In this document: positions 54,681 through 64,000 of the stretch, piece after piece | Position numbering within the stretch: the stretch's first letter is position 1 | How the letters are laid out: each line of letters starts with the position of its first letter | Assembly (NCBI GenBank): GCA_902561765.1 | Contig: CACEQR010000001.1 | Coordinates: 1 to 64,000 of the forward strand | Direction: 5' to 3' | Source of the DNA: an uncultured Pelagibacteraceae bacterium | GTDB taxonomy: Bacteria > Pseudomonadota > Alphaproteobacteria > Pelagibacterales > Pelagibacteraceae | DNA length: 64,000 bases | Notes under the pieces: model-generated | The model's input: the letters and a program-made list of their open reading frames with translations, nothing else | Told to the model about the DNA's origin: nothing | Databases searched by the model: none | Program-made: the position numbers and the translations under genes

Positions 54681-56225
54681 TTAATGTTTAAAATGTCTTG
54701 TATTTGAAAAAACAAGAATAATACCTAATTTGTCTGCAAATTTTATAATTTCCTTATCACGAATAGAACCTGAAGGCTGAATAATGGCGCTTACTCCATT
54801 TTGAACTAAAGTTTCAATGGCATCAACAAATGGAAAAAATGCATCTGATGCTCCTAAAATCATATCATTTTGATTAATTTTTTGAAATTTTTTCATTTTA
54901 TCAATTGCTATTTTGCAACTATCTAATCTACTTGGTTGACCCGATCCAATTCCAACAGTTGTACTATTTTTTGTTAATACAATTGCATTAGACTGTACAT
55001 TTCTACAAACATTAAAAGCAAATAATAAATCATTAAAAATTTTCTTTGTTGGTTTTACCTTAGATACAACTTTAAAATTTTTACTATCAAAAATTTTGTT
55101 ATCAATGCTTTGGAATAACATGGAGTCCAAGTTACTTTTAATATTGTTAAAGCTTTGTTGTTTTAGCTTAGAAGCATCAATTAATCTTAAATTCTTTTTC
55201 TTTTTAAGAATTTTTAGAGAATTTGTATCAAATCCATTTCCAATTATTACTTCCAAAAATAATTTATTTAATTCTTGTGCAATTTTTTTAGTTACTCTAA
55301 AATTACATGAAACAATTCCTCCAAATGCACTTACAGGATCGCATCCTAGGGCTTCTCTATAGCTTTCAATATTGCTTCTATTGACTGAGACTCCGCATGG
55401 GTTAGCATGTTTAACAATTACAGTTCCAGTATTTTTTGGAAGAGTTTGTGAAATATTTAGAGCTGCGTAAATATCATTATAATTATTATAACTTAATTTT
55501 TTACCACTCAATTGAAATATACCTAAACTATTACTTTTGCTATAAATTGCTGATTTCTGATGAGGATTTTCTCCATAACGTAATATTTCAATCAAATTTC
55601 CATGTATAGTCTTTTTTTGAGTAAAATAATTATTATTTTGAACACTTAAATATTCTGAAATTACAGAGTCATAATAAGCAGTTAAATTAAAAGCTTCTTG
55701 AGAAAGCTTTTTTCTAAATTCTAAACTAGTGCTACCTTTATTTTTTTCTAAATCTATTAAAAACTCTTTGTACTGATTTGGAGATGTTAAAACAGTTATA
55801 TCATGATAATTTTTAGCTGATGCTCTCACAAGAGCTGGACCTCCAATATCTATGTTTTCGATAATTTTACTGTGATTTTTTGTAACTTTTAATGTTTCCT
55901 CAAATGGATAAAAATTAACTATTACCAAGTCAATCTCTTCATAATTGTTTTTATTAAGTTCATTTTTATGTTTTTTATTGTTTCTTTTACTTAGAATTCC
56001 AGCATATAACTTTGGATGGAGTGTTTTGACTCTGCCATCTAAAATTTCATCAGATTTTGTATATTCTGATACTTCGCTACATTTATAACCTAATTTTTTG
56101 ATCTCTTTAGATGTTCCACCTGAACTAATGATATTTATATTATATTTTTTGAGTATTTTTAAAATTAATTTAATTTCAGATTTATCTGATAAAGATACAA
56201 TTGCATTTTTAATTTTTTTATTCAT
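54681..56225 (-). CDS. purH: Bifunctional AICAR transformylase / IMP cyclohydrolase
   Basis: A 514-residue protein: an N-terminal MGS-like IMP cyclohydrolase ('IVSLSDKSEIKLILKIL', 'SGGTSKEIKKLGYK', 'GRVKTLHPKLYAGIL') and a C-terminal transformylase ('RYGENPHQKSAIY', 'VIVKHANPCGVSV', 'SDAFFPFVDAIE'). It does the last two purine steps. The heparinase-like gene upstream overlaps by four bases. Confidence 0.97.
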   Translation of the reverse strand: MNKKIKNAIVSLSDKSEIKLILKILKKYNINIISSGGTSKEIKKLGYKCSEVSEYTKSDEILDGRVKTLHPKLYAGILSKRNNKKHKNELNKNNYEEIDLVIVNFYPFEETLKVTKNHSKIIENIDIGGPALVRASAKNYHDITVLTSPNQYKEFLIDLEKNKGSTSLEFRKKLSQEAFNLTAYYDSVISEYLSVQNNNYFTQKKTIHGNLIEILRYGENPHQKSAIYSKSNSLGIFQLSGKKLSYNNYNDIYAALNISQTLPKNTGTVIVKHANPCGVSVNRSNIESYREALGCDPVSAFGGIVSCNFRVTKKIAQELNKLFLEVIIGNGFDTNSLKILKKKKNLRLIDASKLKQQSFNNIKSNLDSMLFQSIDNKIFDSKNFKVVSKVKPTKKIFNDLLFAFNVCRNVQSNAIVLTKNSTTVGIGSGQPSRLDSCKIAIDKMKKFQKINQNDMILGASDAFFPFVDAIETLVQNGVSAIIQPSGSIRDKEIIKFADKLGIILVFSNTRHFKH

Positions 56226-57850
56226 ATCTTACTTATTTTCCATTCAATTAATTGTTCATCTTTTTGAGTTATTCCCGAAATAAAAATATTTTGATTTTCA
56301 ATATATTTGTTTTTACTACCGAAATATAGCCCAGTTTCAACTCCTATCGCTCCATCATTTGAAAAGAAACGCCAACCTGAATTTTCTAATTCTATTAAAA
56401 CAGATTTGTTATCTTGTAGTTTGGTTACCTTTATATTTGGAAGAAGATGAAATCTAATTTCAAAATTTGTAACTTTAAAATTTTTTTTTTTAATTAGTTT
56501 TTCTTTACCAAAAATAATATTTTTATCAGAATAAAATTCTAAACTTCGATGATGTATCACACCGTATCTTGATAAATATCCATCATGAGAGCACTTTATA
56601 TTCCAATAATTATTATCATAAGTAACTTGATTATCGAATGTTTTAAATCCTCTACTAACAACTGATGGTCCTTTACTGTTTTTTTTAAAACTACAAACTG
56701 ATGAGTTGTCTAAAATTAATGTTGAGTGAGTAGCAGTCGATCTTGAAATTCTATTTAGTTGATGATCGTGGTCTTGAAAATAACCAGAATTAGTAATTAA
56801 TTTTTTATTTTTAAAATAAAATTCAAATGATAATGGTCCACTTTGATAATTTTCAGAGTAATTTTTTCCTGGGTTACTCCCCGTATCCATAGCAAGTATA
56901 GCATTTTTATTTTTTAAAATCGTGTAACCAGATGTTTCAAACTTATCATTTTTAAATTTATATCTAAAAAGATTTAAATATTTATCAAAATCACTATTGT
57001 CAGAATTGTTGTTCCCATTAAATAATAAACTTTGTTTTAATGATCCCCAAAAAAAAACATATGATTTTCCAAGATAAAATATTATTTCATCTAAATACTC
57101 CGGAATATCATTTAATGACTCTTTAAGAAGTTCTCTAATTAAAATAAAATATTTCAAGTAAAAAACCATTTGTCTTATATTTCTTGATTTTGGAAAGTAG
57201 TTAATATCGAAAGAAGAATTAATAATTTTTTTAAGTAGATCTAACCCATACTCTAAATATCTTATGTTTTTATATGCTATTCCAGACATAACAATAGCTG
57301 TGCATCCGATCATTTTATCATTTAAGTTTGAAGATCTGTCAATTTCATTTACTAGGTGATTTACTTGCTTGCTAATTATTTCGTTAAATTTATTTTTATA
57401 ACTATTATGTGACTCATTATAAGTTATTTTAGAATTTGAAATCCAAGCAATTACTCTTTTTGAAAGGATATCAATTTCCCAACTTCTTTTTTCGTAGTTT
57501 TGATTTTTTTTAATCCAGTTTTCTATGATTGATTGTGTAATTTTGTTAGAAGATTTAAGATCAATTGAAAATAACCAATAAAAACTATGAAGTTTTTTAA
57601 AATCTTTATAATTTAAATTATTATTTTCCCATATAGATTGAACATTAAAATCTTCAATTTTTTTTTTCTGTTTTTCATATTTTATTAATGAGCTGAGAAT
57701 ATTCAAACTTGGTTGATAAACTAAAACATTTTCACTAACCTTTGAAATTTTTTTATCATATAAAGATGAACTTAAATAGATTTTTCTTATTTGGTTTTTG
57801 AAAAAAAAATAAAATTCATTGATAAAATTAAAAGAACTTTTTAAAAACAT
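56222..57850 (-). CDS. Heparinase II/III-like protein
   Basis: A 542-residue protein with an N-terminal alpha/alpha barrel ('SFYWLFSIDLKSSNKITQSI', 'RVIAWISNS') and a C-terminal beta domain ('AILAMDTGSNPGKNYSENYQ', 'GPLSFEFYFKNKKLITNSG', 'RSTATHSTLILDNSSV'). This matches the alphaproteobacterial heparinase II/III family found between rpe and purH. Polysaccharide lyase activity is inferred by family; the real substrate is unknown. No signal peptide is obvious. Confidence 0.85.
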   Translation of the reverse strand: MFLKSSFNFINEFYFFFKNQIRKIYLSSSLYDKKISKVSENVLVYQPSLNILSSLIKYEKQKKKIEDFNVQSIWENNNLNYKDFKKLHSFYWLFSIDLKSSNKITQSIIENWIKKNQNYEKRSWEIDILSKRVIAWISNSKITYNESHNSYKNKFNEIISKQVNHLVNEIDRSSNLNDKMIGCTAIVMSGIAYKNIRYLEYGLDLLKKIINSSFDINYFPKSRNIRQMVFYLKYFILIRELLKESLNDIPEYLDEIIFYLGKSYVFFWGSLKQSLLFNGNNNSDNSDFDKYLNLFRYKFKNDKFETSGYTILKNKNAILAMDTGSNPGKNYSENYQSGPLSFEFYFKNKKLITNSGYFQDHDHQLNRISRSTATHSTLILDNSSVCSFKKNSKGPSVVSRGFKTFDNQVTYDNNYWNIKCSHDGYLSRYGVIHHRSLEFYSDKNIIFGKEKLIKKKNFKVTNFEIRFHLLPNIKVTKLQDNKSVLIELENSGWRFFSNDGAIGVETGLYFGSKNKYIENQNIFISGITQKDEQLIEWKISKI

Positions 57851-57851
57851 T

Positions 57852-58511
57852 TTACATTGATTTTAGTTTTTCAATATTATTTTTAATATCACCATTATTT
57901 TCTTTAAAGATTGTAGTTCCTGACACTAAAATGTCAGCTCCTGCTTCTAAAACCATTTTTGCATTACTAAAATTAATTCCTCCATCAACTTCAATGTTAA
58001 AATGATATTGGTTTTTATCTTTAATATTTTTTAAATCTTTTATTTTATCTAATACTTCAGGCATAAATTTTTGACCACCAAAGCCTGGGTTAACACTCAT
58101 AACTAGTACTAAATCAATATTTTTAATTTCATCAATTAGTGTTTTTATTTCAGTTTTAGGATTTAAAGAGACTCCAACTTTTTTACCAAATTTTTTAATT
58201 AAGTTTATTGATTCTTTTAAATTCTCAGTAGCTTCAGGGTGAATGGTGATTATGTCTGCTCCGGCTTCTGCATAATTTTCAATATATTTATGCACTGGTG
58301 ATATCATTAAATGCACATCAAACGGAAGTTTAGTATATTTTCTTAAATTTTTTATTACAGGAGGTCCGATTGTTAGATTAGGAACAAAGTGGCCATCCAT
58401 TACATCAACATGAATCAAGTCAGCTCCACCCTCTTCCAGTTTCTTTATTTCACTTCCTAGTTGGCTAAAATCAGCAGATAGTATTGAAGGAGATATTTGA
58501 ATTTTTTTCAT
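57852..58511 (-). CDS. rpe: Ribulose-phosphate 3-epimerase
   Basis: A 219-residue TIM barrel: 'QISPSILSADFSQLGSEIKK', 'LIHVDVMDGHFVPNLTIGP', 'VLVMSVNPGFGGQKFMPE' and 'EVDGGINFSNAKMVLEAGAD'. It interconverts ribulose-5-P and xylulose-5-P. One base separates it from the heparinase-like gene. Confidence 0.97.
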   Translation of the reverse strand: MKKIQISPSILSADFSQLGSEIKKLEEGGADLIHVDVMDGHFVPNLTIGPPVIKNLRKYTKLPFDVHLMISPVHKYIENYAEAGADIITIHPEATENLKESINLIKKFGKKVGVSLNPKTEIKTLIDEIKNIDLVLVMSVNPGFGGQKFMPEVLDKIKDLKNIKDKNQYHFNIEVDGGINFSNAKMVLEAGADILVSGTTIFKENNGDIKNNIEKLKSM

Positions 58512-58553
58512 TTGATACTAAAATATTAGTATCAATTTTTTCTTTTATTTGAA

Positions 58554-58904
58554 TTAGTTTTTACTAAATATTCTATATATTTCTCTAGCAATTTCGCTCT
58601 CAAGAGGAAACGAAAGCATCCCCATAACAGAATAACCAAGTAAATAAGGCATTAAATAAAAACGACCCATATAAAAGAACCATGCTACGTAAAGTGGTAC
58701 CAAAGGTCCAATGATAAAGCTTGGAGTTATAGGTTTAAATATTCTTATTAATGGATTTGTAAGTTTTACAAATACTTTCATAAAGAAAAACTCCGAGTCT
58801 TCTCTTTGAAAAATATTCATCGCAACTCTTCCTATCAGAGTCCACATTATAACTCCAAGAACGTAATCAATTATATAAACAAAAGGATGAAAGTTTGCGT
58901 ACAT
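58554..58904 (-). CDS. YggT-like membrane protein
   Basis: A 116-residue protein with about three hydrophobic segments. 'FFMKVFVKLTNPLIRIFKPITPS' resembles the conserved YggT loop ('LTEPLLRPIRRILP'-type) and is followed by a membrane segment. YggT proteins are linked to osmotic tolerance and division, without a firm mechanism. The match is partial. It lies between rpe and the hairpin terminator of the symporter unit. Confidence 0.6.
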   Translation of the reverse strand: MYANFHPFVYIIDYVLGVIMWTLIGRVAMNIFQREDSEFFFMKVFVKLTNPLIRIFKPITPSFIIGPLVPLYVAWFFYMGRFYLMPYLLGYSVMGMLSFPLESEIAREIYRIFSKN

Positions 58905-58917
58905 TTTTAAAATAATC

Positions 58918-58942
58918 TAGGGGCGAAATTTTCGCCCCTAGA
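58918..58942 (-). terminator. Rho-independent terminator of the symporter operon
   Basis: CTAGGGGCGAAA and its complement form a long, perfect GC-rich hairpin (CTAGGGGCGAAAATTTCGCCCCTAG on the minus strand, shown only in part here as stem CTAGGGGCGA/TCGCCCCTAG). It is followed on the minus strand by ATTATTTT. It lies 12 bases after the symporter stop codon. Confidence 0.85.
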
Positions 58943-58954
58943 AAAATATATTAA

Positions 58955-60769
58955 TTAATGTTGTTTTCCAAGTATCGTCTTACCACTTGGCACACGTACA
59001 TCATCAACCATTTTCTGTGTAGCTGCGTCTGGTGCTGCAGTAATTAAACTAACAACAATCATCGAAACTAAACTTACTAATGAACCGACTATTCCGAAAG
59101 TTAACTGAGTTATACCCCAGAAACCAGCTCCACCACTTCTTACCCAAACTAGATAAGCAGTTCCAGAAGCAAGTCCTAGAAGCATACCTGCAACAGCACC
59201 TGGAGCATTAGCTCTCTTCCACCATACACCAAGTACAAGTGGGAAGAATAGTCCAGACATCGCAAAGTCAAAAGCCCAAATTACTGAACCAAGAATACCT
59301 TGTATTTCTAGTGCAGCAATAGTAGCTCCTGCAAAACCAATTAATACAAGTAGTATCCTTGCTACAATCAATCTTTTTGCAGTTTCAGCTTTAGGATTTA
59401 TGATTTTGTAGTAAACGTCATGAGACAATGCATTCGAAATAGCTAAAACTAATCCATCTGCAGTCGACATGGCAGCAGCCATACCACCAGCAGCAACTAG
59501 TCCAGATATTACATATGGCAATCCAGCAATTTCAGGAGTTGCTAATACAACAGCACTCCCTTTCATGAAGAACTCATTTAATTCTAAAGTTCCGTTACCA
59601 TTGAAGTCACTTACAAACATCAACTTAGCTTGGTTCCAGTTTTGATACCAATCAAGTGCTTGAACATCAGCTATCGATTTACCAATAATTCCAGTAGCCA
59701 AATTAGGATCCATCAATGAAATTTTTGATAGAGTAGCTAACATTGGAGCTGAAGAGTAAAGTAGGAATATAAAGAATAACGACCAACCTACTGATCTTCT
59801 AGCTGTTCTTACACTTGGAGTAGTAAAATATCTCATCATAACGTGAGGTAATGAAGCTGTTCCAGCCATCATACACACTGCTAATGAAATAAATGCCCAA
59901 GGAGTTGCATTAACTGCTGAGTGCGGCTTAGTAATTGCAGATAATCCTTTTGGAACTGTAGCTAGATCTGCAGCTGAGTTTTTAACAAAACCAAATTGAC
60001 CTTCAAGTTCCGCAATTCTTGCAACTTCATCAGCTAACATAAAGTGCGGAAAGAAACCTGCACCAATATTGTTACTTATCCAGAATACTGGAAGCAAGTA
60101 AGCAATAATTAATACAATGTATTGAGCAACTTGTGTCCAAGTTACAGCTCTCATTCCACCAAGCATTGAGCACATTAAAATACTAGCTAGTCCAACATAT
60201 ACTGCTATTTCGAACGGAATATCCAAAGCAACAGAAGCAATTGTTCCAGTAGCATTAATTTGAGCAGTCACATATGTAAATGATGCAACAGTTAAGACTA
60301 CTACAGCACTAAATCTTGCTAAGTTACCACCATAACGAGTTCCTATAAAATCTGGCACAGTGTAACAGCCAAATTTTCTAAGATATGGTGCTAACAAAGA
60401 AGCAACTAGTACATATCCTCCAGTCCATCCAACAAGCAGAGCCATATAACCATAACCTTTAAAGTAAATACCACCAGCCATGGCCACGAAAGATGCACCA
60501 GACATCCAGTCTGCTGCTGTTGCCATTCCATTAAATACAGTAGGTACTTGTCTTCCAGCTACGTAGTAAGCATCTGTTTGAAGTGTTCTAGATAACCAAC
60601 CAATTAAAGCATAAATCAAAACTGTGAATGATACAAAAAAGATACCAATCATTTTTGCTGACATTCCAGCTTGTTCAGCTATCGCCATTATGATTATAAA
60701 TACAAGAAACCCTCCTGTATATAATCCATAGACCTTGGGTAAGTTATCTATAAATTTACCCTTAATCAT
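58955..60769 (-). CDS. Sodium:solute symporter, VC_2705 family (acetate-permease-like)
   Basis: A 604-residue SSF protein with about 13 membrane spans: 'AYYVAGRQVPTVFNGMATAADWMSGASFVAMAGG', given here in two pieces, is the sodium-site region, and 'GCYTVPDFIGTRYGG' follows. A soluble loop contains 'DFNGNGTLELNE', an EF-hand-type calcium loop. The DUF4212 small subunit directly upstream defines the two-component VC_2705 class. Acetate, lactate or pyruvate are likely substrates; acs lies 1 kb away. Confidence 0.9.
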   Translation of the reverse strand: MIKGKFIDNLPKVYGLYTGGFLVFIIIMAIAEQAGMSAKMIGIFFVSFTVLIYALIGWLSRTLQTDAYYVAGRQVPTVFNGMATAADWMSGASFVAMAGGIYFKGYGYMALLVGWTGGYVLVASLLAPYLRKFGCYTVPDFIGTRYGGNLARFSAVVVLTVASFTYVTAQINATGTIASVALDIPFEIAVYVGLASILMCSMLGGMRAVTWTQVAQYIVLIIAYLLPVFWISNNIGAGFFPHFMLADEVARIAELEGQFGFVKNSAADLATVPKGLSAITKPHSAVNATPWAFISLAVCMMAGTASLPHVMMRYFTTPSVRTARRSVGWSLFFIFLLYSSAPMLATLSKISLMDPNLATGIIGKSIADVQALDWYQNWNQAKLMFVSDFNGNGTLELNEFFMKGSAVVLATPEIAGLPYVISGLVAAGGMAAAMSTADGLVLAISNALSHDVYYKIINPKAETAKRLIVARILLVLIGFAGATIAALEIQGILGSVIWAFDFAMSGLFFPLVLGVWWKRANAPGAVAGMLLGLASGTAYLVWVRSGGAGFWGITQLTFGIVGSLVSLVSMIVVSLITAAPDAATQKMVDDVRVPSGKTILGKQH

Positions 60770-61032
60770 TGATCACCCTCTCTTTCAGTAAAACCGAACT
60801 CATCATCAATTTTCTCTTGTCGACCTGCAAACCAGAAAATTAGAATAACGAATATTGCAAGTGACCCTTGACATGTAAACCAATACGTTAAAGGATATCC
60901 AAATGGTCTAATGCTAGATTCTTGCATTTCGGCTCCGAAAAGAAAGATGCCAATTGAGAAAACAAACCATATTGCTAATGTAATAAAGAGCAAGTTTCTG
61001 GTTTTTTCCCAGTGTTGTTCTTGTTTTGACAT
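60766..61032 (-). CDS. DUF4212 small subunit of the sodium/solute symporter
   Basis: An 88-residue protein with two membrane spans ('LLFITLAIWFVFSIGIFLFG', 'QGSLAIFVILIFWFAGRQ') and the family loop 'PFGYPLTYWFTCQGS'. It always pairs with VC_2705-type symporters and overlaps its partner by four bases. The ribosome site GGGAGAG seven bases upstream of the ATG is among the strongest in the window. Confidence 0.93.
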   Translation of the reverse strand: MSKQEQHWEKTRNLLFITLAIWFVFSIGIFLFGAEMQESSIRPFGYPLTYWFTCQGSLAIFVILIFWFAGRQEKIDDEFGFTEREGDQ

Positions 61033-61049
61033 TTTTTTTCTCTCCCTAT

Positions 61050-61067
61050 AGGTTAAAGAAATAACCT
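61050..61067. promoter_or_regulatory. Palindrome upstream of the symporter operon
   Basis: AGGTTA-N6-TAACCT, a perfect 6-bp inverted repeat 18 bases before the DUF4212 start and just ahead of its ribosome site. It could be an operator or a small leader hairpin; nothing identifies the factor. Confidence 0.35.
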
Positions 61068-61153
61068 TACTGATAATCGTGCTTATTTAAACCCCTAAAA
61101 ACACTCGATATTGTGGCATTTTTACATTATATATCAATATATTAGTTATATTA

Positions 61154-61780
61154 ATGGCCCTTAAATACAGATTCAATCTGAAGGATATAAAACTTCAAGA
61201 CTTCAAAGTTTATTTAGTAGCGATGTTCAAGGGCATTCTTCCGAAGAAAAAAATCAAGAATATTGAAGATCTAAAAGAATTCATCCAACAAAAATCTGCT
61301 TGGGTATCCCAGGTGACTTTGTATAACTATTTAAAAACACGAATGGGTACAAAATGGGTTCTTCATTTTGACGATGAAAAGTTTTTAAAATCAATTAACA
61401 CAGCTAAATGGAATATTTATGCAATTTCACTTCAAGATTTGTCTTTTTATACAATATCTTACTTAAGTGTTTTCTTTAATTATCAAGAAACAAATAAAGC
61501 TTATGAAATATATAATGGCATACTGGATAAAGAATTAGAGAATGGTATGCCAAAAGAAATTGTTGATGAAGCAAGGTTAAGTTTTCAAAAAAGATTAGAT
61601 CAAATAAAATGGGATGACTATTATAAATCTTGGCCATTTAATGAGAGTGCTTTAGCTTTATATAATTGGGCTCCGGTTGCAAATGAATTAAAGACTTTAG
61701 ATAGAAAAATTATTCTTAACTCAATGATTTTAAAATGGGATAATATTAAAGAAGAGTTTTCAAAATTAATAAAGATTTAA
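61154..61780 (+). CDS. Conserved-looking protein of unknown function
   Basis: A 208-residue soluble, helical-looking protein with a few Trp- and Tyr-rich stretches ('[20 protein letters not shown]', '[21 protein letters not shown]'). No signal peptide, membrane span or known catalytic motif. I do not recognise the family, but the gene lies between the symporter pair and acs, both on the opposite strand, and its base composition is ordinary. Its stop overlaps acs by four bases. Confidence 0.7.
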   Translation: MALKYRFNLKDIKLQDFKVYLVAMFKGILPKKKIKNIEDLKEFIQQKSAWVSQVTLYNYLKTRMGTKWVLHFDDEKFLKSINTAKWNIYAISLQDLSFYTISYLSVFFNYQETNKAYEIYNGILDKELENGMPKEIVDEARLSFQKRLDQIKWDDYYKSWPFNESALALYNWAPVANELKTLDRKIILNSMILKWDNIKEEFSKLIKI

Positions 61781-63762
61781 ATATTTTTTCTGTTATCTAC
61801 CAGGCTATCTACAACAGAAGGATCAGCTAAGGTAGTAGTATCTCCTAGTTGACCATGTTCATTAGCAGCTATTTTTCTTAATATTCTTCTCATAATCTTA
61901 CCAGATCTAGTTTTTGGAAGTCCAGGAGCAAATTGTATTAAATCAGGTGTTGCTATTGGACCAATTTGTTTTCTTACCCATAACTTTAAATCTCTTTCTA
62001 AATCAAGAGTGCTTTTTTCTCCTGCATTTAAAGTTACATAACAGTAAAGACCATTTCCTTTTATATCATGTGGATAACCAACTACCGCTGCCTCTGCGAC
62101 TTTTGGATGTGCCACGAATGCACTTTCAATTTCTGCAGTTCCTAAATTGTGTCCTGAAACAATAATTACATCATCAACTCGTCCGGTGATCCAATAATAT
62201 CCATCTTTATCTCTTCTACATCCATCTCCAGTAAAATATTTTCCATCAAATTGTGAAAAGTATGTATCTATAAACCTTTGGTGGTCTCCATACACAGTTC
62301 TCATTTGTCCAGGCCATGATTGTGCAATGCACAATCTGCCTTGGGCTTCTCCTTTTAAAACCTTACCATCCTTATCAAGTATTTCAGGTTTAATTCCATA
62401 AAATGGTTTTGTTGCAGAACCAGGTTTTAAGTCAATCGCTCCTGTTTGAGGACTAATTAAAATTCCACCTGTCTCAGTTTGCCACCAAGTATCTACAATT
62501 GGACATTTACTATCCCCAACAGTTTTAAAGTACCATTCCCATGCCTCAGGATTTATCGGTTCACCAACGGTACCTAAAAGTTTTAAGGTTTTTCTAGAAG
62601 TTTTTTTAACAGGTTTATCACCTTCCCTCATTAAAGCTCTGATAGCTGTAGGAGCTGTATAGAAAATATTTACTTTATACTTATCAACTATTTGCCACCA
62701 TCTCGATGTGTCAGGATAAGTTGGTATTCCTTCAAACATAATTGTTGTTGCACCATTAGCGAGTGGACCATAAATTATATAACTATGTCCTGTAACCCAC
62801 CCTATGTCTGCGGTGCACCAATAAATGTCTTTTGGTTTGTAATTAAAAATATATTGGTGAGTCATTGAAGCATAAACCATATACCCACCTGTTGTGTGAA
62901 GAACTCCTTTTGGTTTTCCAGTTGAACCGGACGTATAAAGAATGAATAAAGGATCTTCTGCATTCATCTCCTCAGGTTCACATTTTGCAGAAACTTTTTT
63001 CGTCATTTGATGATACCAAACATCTCTATCACTAAACCAATCTATTTTTTTAGTACCAGTTCTTTTTACAACGATACATTTTTTAACATTTGGGCAACTC
63101 TGCAAGGCTTCATCTGTTATAGATTTTAACGGAATAGTTTTACCACCTCTGACACCTTCATCTGCGGTTATCACATAATCTGACTCACAATCATTAATTC
63201 TGCCAGAAATACTATCTGGAGAAAAGCCACCAAATATTATTGAGTGAACAGCACCTATTCTAGCACATGCCAGCATCGTATAAGCCAGCTCAGGTATCAT
63301 CGTAAGATAAATTGTTACTCTATCTCCCCTTTGAACACCTAAATTTTTTAAACCGTTTGCTGCTTTAGAAACTTCTTTATGTAATTCTTTATAACTTATT
63401 TTCTTTTGAATTTTAGGATCATCCCCAACCCATATAATTGCGGTTTTGTTAGCATTCTTTTTAAGATGTCTATCTATACAGTTTGCTGATGCATTTAATG
63501 TTCCATCATAAAACCATTTTATATGAACATCATCTTTACTATACTTTACGTCTTTTATTTTTTTATAAGATTTAATCCAATTAATTCTTTTTCCTTCTTT
63601 TTTCCAAAAACTATCATTATCTTTAATCGACTCATTATATTTCTTTAAATACTGTGACTTATTAACTAATGCTTTGGTTATCCAATCTTTCTTAGTTTTA
63701 TAAATCGTCTCTTTTTGTTTTTTAGAGATTACTTTTTTTTTAACTTTTTTTTTTTTAGGCAT
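61777..63762 (-). CDS. acs: Acetyl-CoA synthetase
   Basis: A 661-residue adenylate-forming enzyme: '[20 protein letters not shown]' for ATP binding, '[16 protein letters not shown]', '[12 protein letters not shown]', '[20 protein letters not shown]', '[17 protein letters not shown]' and the acetylation site '[11 protein letters not shown]'. It activates acetate. The N terminus is a Lys-rich extension, '[18 protein letters not shown]', before the family start at about residue 30. The EVE gene upstream overlaps by eight bases. Confidence 0.97.
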   Translation of the reverse strand: MPKKKKVKKKVISKKQKETIYKTKKDWITKALVNKSQYLKKYNESIKDNDSFWKKEGKRINWIKSYKKIKDVKYSKDDVHIKWFYDGTLNASANCIDRHLKKNANKTAIIWVGDDPKIQKKISYKELHKEVSKAANGLKNLGVQRGDRVTIYLTMIPELAYTMLACARIGAVHSIIFGGFSPDSISGRINDCESDYVITADEGVRGGKTIPLKSITDEALQSCPNVKKCIVVKRTGTKKIDWFSDRDVWYHQMTKKVSAKCEPEEMNAEDPLFILYTSGSTGKPKGVLHTTGGYMVYASMTHQYIFNYKPKDIYWCTADIGWVTGHSYIIYGPLANGATTIMFEGIPTYPDTSRWWQIVDKYKVNIFYTAPTAIRALMREGDKPVKKTSRKTLKLLGTVGEPINPEAWEWYFKTVGDSKCPIVDTWWQTETGGILISPQTGAIDLKPGSATKPFYGIKPEILDKDGKVLKGEAQGRLCIAQSWPGQMRTVYGDHQRFIDTYFSQFDGKYFTGDGCRRDKDGYYWITGRVDDVIIVSGHNLGTAEIESAFVAHPKVAEAAVVGYPHDIKGNGLYCYVTLNAGEKSTLDLERDLKLWVRKQIGPIATPDLIQFAPGLPKTRSGKIMRRILRKIAANEHGQLGDTTTLADPSVVDSLVDNRKNI

Positions 63763-64000
63763 GAATTTTTTTTTTTTTAATTCTACCCATGTTCAAAATT
63801 ATTTTCCAGCTTTTAGTATCAATAGGCATGACAGATAGTCTGCTTTGTCTTATTAATGGTAGGTTCTTCAAAGCCTTTGTTTTTTTGATTTTTTCAAGCG
63901 TTATAGGTTTTGGAAGTATACTTATAAACTTAACTTTAACTGCAACAAACCTTTTTTTCTTATCTGTTGGATCAATGAAAGCCTCTTTTATAACTTCAAC
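63755..64000 (-). CDS. EVE-domain protein, C-terminal part (partial at window end)
   Basis: Not in the ORF track because its start is outside the window. Eighty-one residues are visible: '[22 protein letters not shown]' and '[20 protein letters not shown]' match the EVE fold (thymocyte nuclear protein family), which binds modified bases in DNA or RNA. It ends '[14 protein letters not shown]' with its TAA inside the first codons of acs. A run of 13 A codes the last lysines, so the exact end depends on that homopolymer. Confidence 0.78.
   Translation of the reverse strand, partial: VEVIKEAFIDPTDKKKRFVAVKVKFISILPKPITLEKIKKTKALKNLPLIRQSRLSVMPIDTKSWKIILNMGRIKKKKIHA

Noticed and set aside
62069-62077. 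Perfect DnaA box (TGTGGATAA) in the acs gene
   Set aside because: It is a single site in coding sequence, far from the synteny-defined origin; one chance match in 64 kb is expected.
1-64000. CRISPR arrays or rRNA operons
   Set aside because: Reading the gaps showed no regularly spaced repeats and no rRNA; all gaps are under 300 bases.

Overview
The window looks like a stretch of a SAR11 (Pelagibacterales, Alphaproteobacteria) chromosome. It is very AT-rich, with lysine-, isoleucine- and asparagine-heavy proteins. Genes are packed with overlaps of a few bases or gaps of a few tens of bases, and no gene-free stretch exceeds 300 bases. Gene orders are typically alphaproteobacterial: rho-hemJ-hemH-hemE / PPSR-maf-aroE-coaE-dnaQ, secB-fxsA / tim44-smr-hslUV, and leuS-lptE-holA next to parB-parA-rsmG-mnmG-mnmE. 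Gene names rest on motif and synteny recognition by eye; no search was run.

Layout. 1-4083: end of a malic enzyme, a BON lipoprotein with rsmI, an LpoA-like binding protein and rdgB. 4120-10421: chaperone operon grpE-dnaK-dnaJ followed by a 33-codon membrane peptide, dapB, nth and a PfkB-family kinase. 10437-12792: an ArfA-like micro-gene, a winged-helix regulator with a degenerate receiver, an L,D-transpeptidase, a PLP homeostasis protein and a ThiE-like protein, closed by a strong bidirectional terminator. 12846-18610: a porin, a DUF3576 lipoprotein, leuS, lptE and holA. 18607-24168: parB, parA, rsmG, mnmG and mnmE on the minus strand, with a perfect parS palindrome inside rsmG. 24215-27628: four abutting paralogous sulfotransferase genes on the opposite strand. 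27623-31382: rho, hemJ, hemH, hemE. 31383-31665: predicted oriC.

31666-38882: PPSR, maf, aroE, coaE, dnaQ, secB, fxsA, Tim44-like, Smr, hslU and hslV. 38974-41940: hisB-H-A-F-E. 41937-44938: malyl-CoA lyase with the two malate-CoA ligase subunits. 44941-50232: a HIT protein, a GNAT, lolA, ftsK, a UbiH-like hydroxylase and a Lon N-domain protein. 50259-54281 is the most accessory-looking part: a TPR-sulfotransferase, the 5' half of a dead tRNA-Gly, a TylF-like methyltransferase, the intact tRNA-Gly(GCC) and a TPR protein with a C/H/C/C motif. 54341-64000: a pterin dehydratase, purH, a heparinase II/III-like protein, rpe, a YggT-like protein, a sodium:solute symporter with its DUF4212 subunit, an unknown protein, acs and the end of an EVE-domain gene.

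How it fits together. The middle of the window is the replication-origin domain: oriC candidate, parS and ParAB, with neighbouring conserved genes mostly oriented away from the origin. Two places break the conserved core with probable surface- or metabolite-modifying genes: the sulfotransferase array and the tRNA-Gly locus. The malyl-CoA lyase / malate-CoA ligase set would convert malate to glyoxylate and acetyl-CoA, while acs and the symporter point to acetate or related small-acid uptake.
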